46,971 bases of DNA, taken from positions 1 to 46,971 of the forward strand of contig JAAWRC010000026.1 of assembly GCA_022800815.1 (NCBI GenBank). Direction: 5' to 3'. Positions within the stretch are counted from its first letter, which is position 1. Each line of letters starts with the position of its first letter. A program made the translations under genes and the position numbers. The DNA is from Lachnospiraceae bacterium (GTDB lineage Bacteria; Bacillota; Clostridia; Lachnospirales; Lachnospiraceae). Below, piece by piece: positions 34,047-41,761 of the stretch. The notes beneath the pieces are model-generated. The model saw only the letters and a program-made list of their open reading frames with translations, was not told the DNA's origin and did no database searches.

Positions 34047-35336
34047 ATGACCGGTATTGTGTTATTGGGACTTTTTGTGCTTCTGCTGGTGTTCGGCGCA
34101 CCCATCGCCGTCTGCCTGGGCATGTCCAGCGTGGCGGCGATCCTGGTCCAGGGGGCGGGCAAGCCCGTCGACGCCATCATGAGCGTGCTTCCCAGGCTCT
34201 GCTCCTCCGCCAGCAGTAAATTCGTCCTGCTTGCAATCCCCTTTTTCATCCTTTCCGGCAACGTCATGGAGAAGGCGGGGATTTCCGGGCGGCTCATCAA
34301 CCTGGCGGAGAAGTGCCTGGGCCATATCAAAGGGGGAATGGCGATTGTCTGCGTGGTGGTCTCCTGCTTCTTTGCGGCCATCTCCGGTTCCGGCCCCGCC
34401 ACGGTGGCGGCCCTGGGGCTGATCATGATTCCGGCTCTCGTGAAGGCCGGGTATCCGGCGGCCTTCTCCTGTGCGCTGATTGCGGCCGGGGGAGCCATCG
34501 GCGTCGTCATCCCGCCCTCCATCACCTTTGTGGTCTACGGCTCCATTGCGGATGCCTCCATCACGGACCTGTTCCTGTCCGGCCTGGTTCCGGGGCTCTG
34601 CATGGGCGTGGGGCTGATTATCACGGCTCTTCTGGTAGGGAGGCGGCTGGATTTAAAAGTCCTTCCCAGGGCGACGGGAAAAGAGCGCTGGCAGGCTTTT
34701 AAGGGAGCCTTCTGGGGGCTTCTGATGCCCGTCATCATCCTGGGCGGCATCTACGGCAGCATCTTTACGCCCACGGAGGCGGCGGCCGTGTCCGTGTTCT
34801 ACGGGCTGGCGGTGGGGGTCTTCGTCTATAAGGAGCTGAACGTGAAGAAGATTATCAGCATCCTGGTGGATTCCTGCAGCACCACGGCCACGGTCATGTT
34901 CATCACCATGGGCGCAACCCTCTTCGGCTATGTGCTGACCCGTGCCAGGCTGGATCTGGCCATCAAAGGCTTCATGCTGGCCATCACGGGAGGAAACTGG
35001 ATTATCTTCTTCCTCATCGTCAACGTGGTGCTCCTGATTGCCGGCTGCTTCCTGGATTCCACCTCGGCCCTCTACATCTTCACGCCGCTCTTTGCGCCGG
35101 TGGCCCTGGAGCTGGGAATCCATCCGATTCACCTGGGCGTGGTCATGATCGTCAACCTGGCCATCGGGCTCTTCACGCCGCCGGTGGGAGTGAACCTCTA
35201 CGTGGCCTGTGGCATCGGGGACATCAAGATCGAGGAGATCACGAAGGGCATCGTCCCCTGCCTGATCGCCGAGATGGTGATCCTCCTGCTGGTCACCTAC
35301 CTCCCCTTCATCTCCACGATGTTCGTGGGAGGATGA
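34047..35336 (+). CDS. dctM: TRAP transporter large permease (DctM)
   Basis: 429 residues, about twelve membrane segments, the ion-coupled transport subunit. Family motifs: IPFFILSGNVMEKAGISGRL, SGSGPATVAALGLIMIPALV and IPPSITFVVYGSIADASI, plus the C-terminal FTPPVGVNLYVACGI. It uses a sodium or proton gradient instead of ATP. AAGGAGAGG precedes the ATG. It ends the TRAP operon; a stem-loop and then a large structured region follow. Confidence 0.94.
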   Translation: MTGIVLLGLFVLLLVFGAPIAVCLGMSSVAAILVQGAGKPVDAIMSVLPRLCSSASSKFVLLAIPFFILSGNVMEKAGISGRLINLAEKCLGHIKGGMAIVCVVVSCFFAAISGSGPATVAALGLIMIPALVKAGYPAAFSCALIAAGGAIGVVIPPSITFVVYGSIADASITDLFLSGLVPGLCMGVGLIITALLVGRRLDLKVLPRATGKERWQAFKGAFWGLLMPVIILGGIYGSIFTPTEAAAVSVFYGLAVGVFVYKELNVKKIISILVDSCSTTATVMFITMGATLFGYVLTRARLDLAIKGFMLAITGGNWIIFFLIVNVVLLIAGCFLDSTSALYIFTPLFAPVALELGIHPIHLGVVMIVNLAIGLFTPPVGVNLYVACGIGDIKIEEITKGIVPCLIAEMVILLLVTYLPFISTMFVGG

Positions 35337-35338
35337 GC

Positions 35339-35360
35339 CGGGGACTGCCCTGAGTCCCCG
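35339..35360 (+). terminator. Hairpin directly after dctM
   Basis: CGGGGACT (35339-35346) pairs perfectly with AGTCCCCG (35353-35360), loop GCCCTG. No T-run, so it may protect the 3' end or be the first element of the structured block that follows. A second stem, ACAGGGA (35371-35377) / TCCCTGT (35425-35431), lies just beyond. Confidence 0.45.
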
Positions 35361-35438
35361 CTTTGGCGATACAGGGATACCCGGAGGGTGAACGAGCTTT
35401 CGAGGCGCCGAGCAGCACTATGAGTCCCTGTTTTGACA

Positions 35439-35879
35439 GGAAGCAAATCGGTTTTTTCTGTCATGAAACTTGTCAGCAAGTGCCCGGCAGTGTTCCTCGG
35501 CAGACGATAGGAGGTTTCGGGGATTTCACGAGCATCGTTATGAGCACTTAGCGCTCGTTTTTTGGGCGCTTACGTGCGATACATGCAAGGCTCTTGGCGA
35601 GGTATTTTCGAGCCTTAGAGCCTTGCATAGCGCAGGCAATTTCAGCCGACCCGGTTTGATGGAGGTGAAATTGCCTGCCAGTCAAATGCTGTAGAGCATT
35701 TGACCCACGGGCAGTTGCCAAATGGATATGCATACCCAAAGGGCACTTAGCATATCCGCTTGGCTCATTGTCTGCGCATGCATGGGCGGCGCAGTGAAAT
35801 CCCCGAAACCGAACGTGTCTGAAGAGGAACACTGCCGGGGGACTTGCCGAGACGATTATAAAGAACCGACTTTGCTTCC
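35439..35879. ncRNA. Candidate large structured RNA (nested inverted repeats, multi-hairpin)
   Basis: Part of an 812-bp stretch without a gene (35337-36148). Long outer arms pair in three blocks: GGAAGCAAATCGGTT (35439-35453) with AACCGACTTTGCTTCC (35864-35879, one bulge); CCCGGCAGTGTTCCTC (35483-35498) with 35824-35839, 16 bp perfect; GGTTTCGGGGATTTCAC (35513-35529) with 35794-35810, 17 bp perfect. Inside are hairpins: 35544-35577 (two-part, with G-U), ATGCAAGGCTCT (35583-35594)/35617-35628, 12 bp; GCAGGCAATTTCA (35632-35644)/35666-35678, 13 bp; GTCAAATGCT (35681-35690)/35695-35704, 10 bp, loop GTAG; GCCAA+GGATATGC (35717-35731)/35750-35764; TGCGC/GCGCA (35773-35793). No coding frame fits. 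A closed multi-branched fold like this suggests RNA; a non-autonomous mobile element is the alternative. Strand and family are unassigned. Confidence 0.55.
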
Positions 35880-35958
35880 GTGTTGCCGGAGCAAACCGTC
35901 ATTTTCCACAAAACCGCCCCCTCCATTTTGGTAAAAACGTAAAACATGCAAAAACCCC

Positions 35959-36008
35959 TTGACTTTGTCAGACATAGTGGTATAGTTAAAATGTCATTTG
36001 TCAGACAT
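35959..36008 (+). promoter_or_regulatory. Transketolase operon promoter with two GntR-type operators
   Basis: TTGACT (35959-35964), 16 nt, TATAGT (35981-35986). The palindrome TGTCAGACA occurs twice: 35966-35974, between -35 and -10, and 35999-36007, just past the start site; centres are 33 bp apart, about three helical turns. The second is inside the 17-base sequence shared with the TRAP promoter. This arrangement indicates repression by the same dimeric regulator. The 140 bp after it form an AT-rich untranslated leader with no further structure recognised. Confidence 0.78.
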
Positions 36009-36148
36009 ACTACATAAGACCAATAAGAGAAGCAAACAGAATCATCAAACACAGCAACCGACATCAAAGAGACTGCACGGCAACTACGAGACAGAGCAAC
36101 AAATGGTTTCACGCAACTATTAAAACGTTCAACAATGAGGTGATTTCT

Positions 36149-36985
36149 ATGAAAGACGTATCCATGAAAGATCTGAAGAATACGGCCACGAAGATGCGCA
36201 TGAAGGTGATCGACATGATCTACAAGGCGCAGTCCGGCCATCCCGGCGGCTCCCTCTCAGCGGCGGATTTTGTAACTGCCTGCTATTTTAGGTACATGAA
36301 CATTGACCCGAAAAATCTCCGATGGGAGGACCGGGACCGCATGGTGCTCTCCAAAGGCCATGTCTGCCCCATCCAGTACGCCTGCCTGGCGACGGTGGGA
36401 TTCTTCCCGGAGGAGGAGCTTGACACTCTGCGGAAGGAGGGCTCCAAGCTCCAGGGCCACCCTTCCATGAACAAATGCCCCGGCATCGACATTTCCACCG
36501 GTTCCCTGGGACAGGGGTTAGCCTGTGCGGCCGGGATGGCCATGGCGGCGAAGCTGGATAAAAAGGATTACAAAGTGTTCTGCGTGGTCGGCGACGGCGA
36601 GGCGCAGGAGGGCGAGATCTGGGAGGCTGCCAACACGGCCCACAAATACGGCCTCGACAACCTGGTTACCTTTGTGGACGTCAACAACCTGCAGCTTGAC
36701 GGCACCTGCGACGAGGTCATGCCCAACGGCGACCTGGGAGAGAAGTTCCGGGCCTTCGGCTGGGAGGTCATCGAGCTGGACGGCCACAGCATGGAGGAGA
36801 TCGTGGCGGCGCTGGATAAGTGTTATGTTTCCAAAAACGGAAAACCGAAATGCCTGTTCGCCCACACGGTCAAGGGCAAGGGGGTTTCCTTTATGGAGAA
36901 TCAGTGCGGCTGGCATGGAGTCGCTCCCAACGAAGAGCAGTATAAGCAGGCGATGGCAGAGCTGGAAGCCCAGCTCATCAAATAA
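36149..36985 (+). CDS. Transketolase, N-terminal (thiamine diphosphate-binding) subunit
   Basis: 278 residues, equal to the first part of a full transketolase. GHPGGSLSAADFVTACYFR (substrate and ThDP side), the KGHVCPIQYACL segment, GSLGQGLACAAGMAMAAKLD, and the ThDP/metal motif GDGEAQEGEIWEAANTAHKY followed by DVNNLQLDG (GDG...N). It needs the following gene for the pyrimidine-binding half. GAGG lies eight nt before the ATG at 36149. Split transketolases occur in carbohydrate and sulfosugar catabolic loci of Firmicutes, where they move two-carbon units between sugars. Confidence 0.92.
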   Translation: MKDVSMKDLKNTATKMRMKVIDMIYKAQSGHPGGSLSAADFVTACYFRYMNIDPKNLRWEDRDRMVLSKGHVCPIQYACLATVGFFPEEELDTLRKEGSKLQGHPSMNKCPGIDISTGSLGQGLACAAGMAMAAKLDKKDYKVFCVVGDGEAQEGEIWEAANTAHKYGLDNLVTFVDVNNLQLDGTCDEVMPNGDLGEKFRAFGWEVIELDGHSMEEIVAALDKCYVSKNGKPKCLFAHTVKGKGVSFMENQCGWHGVAPNEEQYKQAMAELEAQLIK

Positions 36986-36997
36986 GCGAGGAGGGCT

Positions 36998-37939
36998 ATG
37001 ACAATGAGTGAGAAGAAGATGATTCCGACCCGTGACGGCTTTGGCCGGGAAATCGTAGAGCTTGGCAAGAAGAATTCGGACATTCTGGTGGTGGACATTG
37101 ATATAGGAAAGAGCTGCAAGACCGGGGAATTCCGCAAGGAGCTGCCGGACCAGTACATAAACGTGGGCATTGCGGAGCAGAACGGTGCGGGCTTTGCCGC
37201 AGGGTTAGCCACCTGTGGAAAGATTCCCTTCGTGGTCACCTATGCGGTGTTCGGCTCCCTGCGCATGTGTGAGATGATCCGCCAGGAGATTTGCTATCCC
37301 AACCTGAACGTGAAGATCGCCTGCTCCCACGGCGGCGTGACTCCGGCCAATGACGGCGCTTCCCATCAGTCCATCGAGGACATGGGAGTCCTGAGGACCA
37401 TCCCCAATATGACGGTCATCATGCCCGCTGATTACAACGCCGCCAGGAAGCTTTGCCGGGAGGCGGCAGAGACTTACGGCCCCATGTACCTGCGCTTTAC
37501 CAGGGATGCGGTGCCCCAGATTTACGACGAGGACGTGGAGCTCACCATCGGCAAGGCCCACCAGATCCGGGACGGGAAGGACGTGGCCATCATTGCCAAC
37601 GGCGACACGGTCCGCCTGGCCATCGAGGCAGCCGAAAGCCTGGAGAAGGAGGGAATCTCGGCGAGGGTGCTGGATATGCACACCATCAAGCCTCTGGACG
37701 TGGAGGCGGTGACGGCGGCCGTAAGAGAAATCGGGAAGGTCATCACCGTGGAAGACCATAACATCTTGAACGGCCTGGGCTCCGCCGTCTGCGAGGTCGC
37801 CGCCGAGATGGGCAAGGGCCTTGTGAAGCGGGTAGGCATCCAGGACCAGTTCGGCCAGTCGGCGCCCTATGAGCGGCTTCTGGAAATCAACGGCATTACC
37901 GCCGGAAATATCGTAAAGCTTGCGAAAGAGATGCAGTAG
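36998..37939 (+). CDS. Transketolase, C-terminal (pyrimidine-binding) subunit
   Basis: 313 residues: pyrimidine-binding domain with the ThDP-activating Glu in NVGIAEQNGAGFAAGLA, the SHGGVTPANDGASHQSIED loop, and a C-terminal transketolase_C domain (VEDHNILNGLGSAVCEVAAE). It starts 12 nt after the N-terminal subunit with GCGAGGAGGG upstream. Together they form the heterotetrameric enzyme. It is followed by an intercistronic hairpin (37967-38003) and the dehydrogenase gene. Confidence 0.93.
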   Translation: MTMSEKKMIPTRDGFGREIVELGKKNSDILVVDIDIGKSCKTGEFRKELPDQYINVGIAEQNGAGFAAGLATCGKIPFVVTYAVFGSLRMCEMIRQEICYPNLNVKIACSHGGVTPANDGASHQSIEDMGVLRTIPNMTVIMPADYNAARKLCREAAETYGPMYLRFTRDAVPQIYDEDVELTIGKAHQIRDGKDVAIIANGDTVRLAIEAAESLEKEGISARVLDMHTIKPLDVEAVTAAVREIGKVITVEDHNILNGLGSAVCEVAAEMGKGLVKRVGIQDQFGQSAPYERLLEINGITAGNIVKLAKEMQ

Positions 37940-37966
37940 TTTCCAATCCCAACTGTTTTTATAAAA

Positions 37967-38003
37967 GGCCCGTCCCAAGGTCCGGGGACGGAGGGGGCGG
38001 GCC
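37967..38003 (+). promoter_or_regulatory. Intercistronic hairpin between transketolase and dehydrogenase genes
   Basis: GGCCCGTCCC (37967-37976) pairs with GGGGCGGGCC (37994-38003), ten bp with one G-U. No T-run follows. It probably stabilises the upstream mRNA or lowers read-through into the dehydrogenase gene. Confidence 0.45.
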
Positions 38004-38032
38004 GCCAATTTCTGAATGAGGAGGATATCGAG

Positions 38033-38791
38033 ATGTTTGATTTTAAAGACCAGGTTGTTTTAATTACAGGGGCCGGCTCTCCCAGGGGAATGGGCCGGGT
38101 GTTTGCACACTCCTTCGCCGGGCTGGGCGCAAAGGTCGTGCTCTGCGACATTAATAAGGAAGGCGTGGATGCCAACGTAAAAGAATTGAAGGAAGCCGGG
38201 TTTGAGGCGGCGGGCTTCGCCGGCAATCTCTGCGAGGAAGAGAATGTAACGTCATTGGCGGATTCGGTGGTGAAGCTCTACGGCCGCATCGACGTGCTGG
38301 TCAACAATGCCGGGATTTCCCAGAAGGTCACGGTGGCGGATATGACCCTCGGCGATATGCAGAGAATTTTCAGCGTCAACATGTTCGGCCTGTTCCTCTT
38401 AACCAAGGCGGTCTGCGAGGTCATGAAGAAGCAGAACTACGGCCGTATCGTCCACCTGTCTTCCGTTTCCGGAAAGCGGGGCGGCGGCGTCTTCGGCGGA
38501 GCCCATTATTCTGCCTCCAAGGCGGCGGTGCTCGGCTTCTCCAAGAACCTGGCCAGGGAAGTGTCCCAGTACGGAATCACCACCAACTGCGTCTGCCCCG
38601 GCCTGATCAACACGGACATCTGGAAGAGCATGTCCCCGGAGCAGGCCAAGCCGGTCATCGACGCCATCCCCATGGGACGCCCCGGAGAGCCGGAGGAGGT
38701 GGCCGCCGCCATCGTGTTCCTGGCTTCCAAAGAGGCTTCTTATATCACCGGTGAGGAGATTGACATCAACGGTGGGTCCCATATGGACTAA
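38033..38791 (+). CDS. Short-chain dehydrogenase/reductase (SDR)
   Basis: 252 residues, classical SDR. Cofactor loop TGAGSPRGMGRVFA, NNAG (VLVNNAGIS), catalytic Ser in HLSSVSGKRGG and YSASKAAVLG for Tyr-Lys, and the C-terminal EEVAAAIVFLASKEASYITGE. An Asp (DINKEG) at the end of the second strand suggests NAD rather than NADP. The closest-looking families oxidise sugar acids or polyols (gluconate 5-dehydrogenase and 2-deoxygluconate dehydrogenase types). It lies in the operator-controlled operon and is followed by a terminator, so it probably oxidises or reduces the imported substrate or its intermediate. Confidence 0.92.
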   Translation: MFDFKDQVVLITGAGSPRGMGRVFAHSFAGLGAKVVLCDINKEGVDANVKELKEAGFEAAGFAGNLCEEENVTSLADSVVKLYGRIDVLVNNAGISQKVTVADMTLGDMQRIFSVNMFGLFLLTKAVCEVMKKQNYGRIVHLSSVSGKRGGGVFGGAHYSASKAAVLGFSKNLAREVSQYGITTNCVCPGLINTDIWKSMSPEQAKPVIDAIPMGRPGEPEEVAAAIVFLASKEASYITGEEIDINGGSHMD

Positions 38792-38804
38792 ATAGGGTTG
38801 TGAC

Positions 38805-38840
38805 AAGCCTCCGGCGGGGAACACCGCCGGGGGCTTTTGG
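38805..38840 (+). terminator. Terminator of the transketolase-SDR operon
   Basis: AAGCCTCCGGCGG (38805-38817) pairs with CCGCCGGGGGCTT (38824-38836), thirteen positions with one mismatch, loop GGAACA. Only TTTT follows. It is the only clear terminator between the operon and the restriction island. Confidence 0.8.
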
Positions 38841-38896
38841 GTTGTGGCAGCCCATAAAATTCGCCGCAGCTTCTGGAAATCATTATTTAATAGCGG

Positions 38897-39136
38897 CTAT
38901 TGCTTTTTTCTAAATATATTTTTATGTTTTATGATACTTGCTGCGACAGATACAATCCCTGTCATTATCAATAGAATTCCACAAGGTTTATTTATTTTCT
39001 GATAAGTCAGCACGCCAGTATAAAAAATAAGCGTTACAACACTTAAGAATAATTTTTTGTGAATATATATTGGCAAGCCCAAAGCGATTATGATATACTT
39101 ATCCTGTATAGGTGGGGAGGAGGGATATCTATGCAA
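38897..39136 (-). CDS. Small two-helix membrane ORF, possibly a fragment
   Basis: A 79-codon minus-strand frame in the 339-bp gap before the restriction genes. The last 50 residues hold two hydrophobic stretches (LFLSVVTLIFYTGVLTY and CGILLIMTGIVSVAASII) with Lys-rich ends, as in small membrane proteins. Its start would lie inside the ribosome binding region of the divergent methylase gene and no Shine-Dalgarno sequence precedes any start, so it may be a remnant. Function unknown. Confidence 0.3.
   Translation of the reverse strand: MHRYPSSPPIQDKYIIIALGLPIYIHKKLFLSVVTLIFYTGVLTYQKINKPCGILLIMTGIVSVAASIIKHKNIFRKKQ
39070..39099 (+). promoter_or_regulatory. Promoter of the restriction-modification operon
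   Basis: TTGGCA (39070-39075), 18 nt, TATACT (39094-39099) with an extended -10 TGA (39091-39093), 31 bp before the ATG. Base composition is AT-rich, like the genes it drives. Confidence 0.65.
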
Positions 39137-41761
39137 TTAAATGAGGATGCCATCAAAGAATTGATTACAGCAATAGGATATACTCCCCAAGACGGGAAAA
39201 ACGGGATTTATTTTAAAAGCTATCCCAACCATGGAGGATATTGTGTTTTCTTGGATTTTAATAACCAGAAAATCATTTACGATTCTGATGAAAATCCATC
39301 TGGTATCGCTATAAAAGTATGGGAAAGAACAACAAGCAATTTCTCGCAGGCAGAAAACTTTGTTGTTTTAGAGTGTGTGGATAGTCTGTTAGAAAAGGGG
39401 TATGCTCCATTTTGTATTGAGTTGGAAAAAACCTATCCTTCAGGGCATGGGCGTTCAGGCAGGCTTGACGTTTTGGTCAAATCTGCGGAGGGTGCGCCTT
39501 TTTTGATGATTGAATGCAAAACCTGGGGGACGGAGTTTGATAAGGAACAGTCAAAAATGCTAAAAAACGGTGGTCAATTGTTTACATATTATGCGAATGA
39601 CAGGGCTGCTAAGTTTTTGTGTCTCTACACTTCCCAAATAAATAGTGCAAGGGAACGTAAAAATATAATCGTTGACGTTGATCCTGCATGGACGAGTTTA
39701 TCTGGCGTTAAAGAAATTTATGGTCATTGGAACAAAAATTTCAAAGATAACGGTATTTTTGACAGTTATGCCGTACCGTATGATGTTAAGCATAGAGCGC
39801 TTACGTATGGAAAATTGGAAATGCTGAAGGAAGAGCATAGTGGGAAAATTTACAACCAAATCATGGAGATATTGCGCCATAATGCCATTTCTGATAAACC
39901 CAATGCTTTTAATAAGTTGCTGAATCTTTTTGTCTGCAAAATAATTGATGAAGCAGATAAAAACCCGGAAGATGAACTGGAGTTCCAATGGTTAGAAAGC
40001 GACACGGACGAAAGTCTCCAACTACGCTTGAATGATTTATACAAAAGGGGAATGTGGCGTTTTCTTGAGATTGATGTAATTGACTACGAACAATGCGAAG
40101 TGTCTGAAAAATTAGCAAATATTGAAGATTCCATTACAAAACAGTGGATCATGAAAATGTATACGGACACTCGTTTGAAGAAAAGCCCTAATTTCGCATT
40201 TTTGGAGGTTCAGGATGACAGAACTTTTGATTTGAATGCGAAAGTTGTCCGTGAAATTGTTGAACTACTTCAAGCGTATAAGTTTCGTTATGAGCAAAAA
40301 CATGAATTTTTAGGGAACTTTTTTGAACTTTTGCTGAACACCAGTATGAAGCAGGAGGCAGGGCAATTTTTTACCCCTGTCCCAATTACTCGTTTTATTA
40401 TTTGCTCCCTACCGTTAGCTGAACTTGTCCAAAAACGTGTTAATGACAGGCAAGGAGAGCCTTTGCCGGCTGTAATTGATTATGCCTGTGGAAGTGGTCA
40501 CTTTTTAACTGAATATATGTCTCAAATGCAGGAAATTATTGACACTAATAAAATTGATATTTCCCGCACATCACCGAGGATTAAGAACCTTATTCGGTCA
40601 TGGCAAGGCTTTACGAAATTCCTTTGGGCGAAAGACTGTGTATATGGAATTGACTTAGATAATAGGTTGGTGAAGACCACAAAAGTCAGTGCGTTCTTTA
40701 ATGGTGACGGAGAAGCCAACATTGTTTGGGCTAATGGTTTGGACAGTTTTACAAAGTCAGAGGTATTCAGAGGTAAACTTATCGGGGGTGTCGGACAAGA
40801 TAATGGAAAATTTGATATATTGATTTCCAATCCCCCATATTCCGTTGACGCATTCAAAAGTACAATTAAATATGGGGAGGAGTCTTTTGATCTGTATTCG
40901 AGCCTTACTGACAACAGTTCGGAAATTGAATGCCTCTTTATAGAGCGCATGAAACAGCTTTTGAAAGTGGGAGGCTGGGCAGCAGTTATCCTGCCCAGTT
41001 CCATTTTGACAAACAGCGGTATCTATGCAAAAGCAAGGGCAATCCTCCTAAAATATTTCACTGTGAAGGCGATTGTTGAAGCGGGCTCCAATACTTTCAT
41101 GAAAACTAACACGAGTACGGTTATTTTGTTTTTGGAGCGCCGTAACAATGATGACCATATAAATATCAGCCGAGCCATTGACCGATTTTTTGCTTCATAT
41201 GATGACGTCACTGTTTCCGGTATTGAGAATGCTTTTTCTACCTATGTTTCAAATGTATATGACCGGTTAACTTTTAAGGATTATATCAGCTTGTTCAATG
41301 GAACGCCCAGTGAAGCGTCCAAAGCCCATGAACTCTATGAAGACTATATAAAAGCTTTCGGTGAAAATTTCCGTTCTAAAGCAGTTGAAGTTGAAAAGGA
41401 GAAACTATTATACTTTTTGCTGACTTACAATCAGACCATTGTTTTGGTCAAGACGGGAAAGGGGAGAGAAGAGAAGAAATTCCTCGGCTACGAATTTAGT
41501 GAGCGCCGTGGACACGAAGGTCTGCATCATCTGGCTGGTGGAACAAAATTGTATGATGAAACGGATCCCTTAAACCCCGGCAAAGTCAGTGGTTATATTT
41601 ACCGAGCGTTTCTAGGCGAGCGGATTAAGATTGCCCCTGAGCTGACAGAGAATATGCACTATGGTCAACTGTGTCAGTTTATTGAATATGGAACGGGCCA
41701 ATTTAGCAAAGCTATAAACTTGGGAAAACCCCCAGGAATATTTTTCGATATCCATTTGTGA
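39131..41761 (+). CDS. Restriction-modification protein: nuclease domain fused to N6-adenine methylase
   Basis: 876 residues. N-terminal PD-(D/E)XK nuclease domain of HsdR_N type: Asp113 in RSGRLDVLVK and Glu128/Lys130 in FLMIECK (D-x14-ExK). A helical middle (HEFLGNFFELLLN, QFFTP at about 412) leads to the methylase: motif I Asp450 DYACGSGHF and motif IV N567-PPY570 (LISNPPYSVD), which makes N6-methyladenine. There is no helicase/translocase part, so this is a BcgI-like or type IIG-like enzyme, not a classical type I set. GGGGAGGAGGG precedes the ATG at 39131. The last residues (GKPPGIFFDIHL) are unlike the family; see the slippery site. The gene is AT-rich compared with both flanks. Confidence 0.9.
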   Translation: MQLNEDAIKELITAIGYTPQDGKNGIYFKSYPNHGGYCVFLDFNNQKIIYDSDENPSGIAIKVWERTTSNFSQAENFVVLECVDSLLEKGYAPFCIELEKTYPSGHGRSGRLDVLVKSAEGAPFLMIECKTWGTEFDKEQSKMLKNGGQLFTYYANDRAAKFLCLYTSQINSARERKNIIVDVDPAWTSLSGVKEIYGHWNKNFKDNGIFDSYAVPYDVKHRALTYGKLEMLKEEHSGKIYNQIMEILRHNAISDKPNAFNKLLNLFVCKIIDEADKNPEDELEFQWLESDTDESLQLRLNDLYKRGMWRFLEIDVIDYEQCEVSEKLANIEDSITKQWIMKMYTDTRLKKSPNFAFLEVQDDRTFDLNAKVVREIVELLQAYKFRYEQKHEFLGNFFELLLNTSMKQEAGQFFTPVPITRFIICSLPLAELVQKRVNDRQGEPLPAVIDYACGSGHFLTEYMSQMQEIIDTNKIDISRTSPRIKNLIRSWQGFTKFLWAKDCVYGIDLDNRLVKTTKVSAFFNGDGEANIVWANGLDSFTKSEVFRGKLIGGVGQDNGKFDILISNPPYSVDAFKSTIKYGEESFDLYSSLTDNSSEIECLFIERMKQLLKVGGWAAVILPSSILTNSGIYAKARAILLKYFTVKAIVEAGSNTFMKTNTSTVILFLERRNNDDHINISRAIDRFFASYDDVTVSGIENAFSTYVSNVYDRLTFKDYISLFNGTPSEASKAHELYEDYIKAFGENFRSKAVEVEKEKLLYFLLTYNQTIVLVKTGKGREEKKFLGYEFSERRGHEGLHHLAGGTKLYDETDPLNPGKVSGYIYRAFLGERIKIAPELTENMHYGQLCQFIEYGTGQFSKAINLGKPPGIFFDIHL
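41722..41728 (+). other. G_GGA_AAA slippery heptamer at the methylase/specificity junction
   Basis: In the methylase frame the bases 41722-41728 read G GGA AAA, the X_XXY_YYZ pattern of -1 programmed frameshift sites. Slipping there turns the methylase reading (NLGKPPGIFFDIHL, stop) into NLGKTPRNIFRYPFVTLSSV, which runs without a break into the specificity subunit at 41758. A weak stem (GGAATAT / ATATCC, 41735-41753) follows seven nt downstream. It could equally mark an old single-base deletion in a once-fused gene. Confidence 0.5.

Noticed and set aside
35439-35879. RNase P RNA, tmRNA or 6S RNA
   Set aside because: None of the conserved cores I know for these RNAs is present; the multi-hairpin layout differs from each.
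35439-35879. Insertion sequence or CRISPR array
   Set aside because: No transposase frame, no target duplication and no regularly spaced direct repeats; the repeats are inverted and each hairpin is different.
35363-35934. Small plus- and minus-strand ORFs (60-94 codons) in the structured region
   Set aside because: They cross the inverted repeats in several frames, have no ribosome binding site, and their residues merely reflect the repeats.
38897-39136. Antitoxin or immunity gene of the restriction island
   Set aside because: Only two hydrophobic stretches can be seen, there is no start signal and no match to a known antitoxin.
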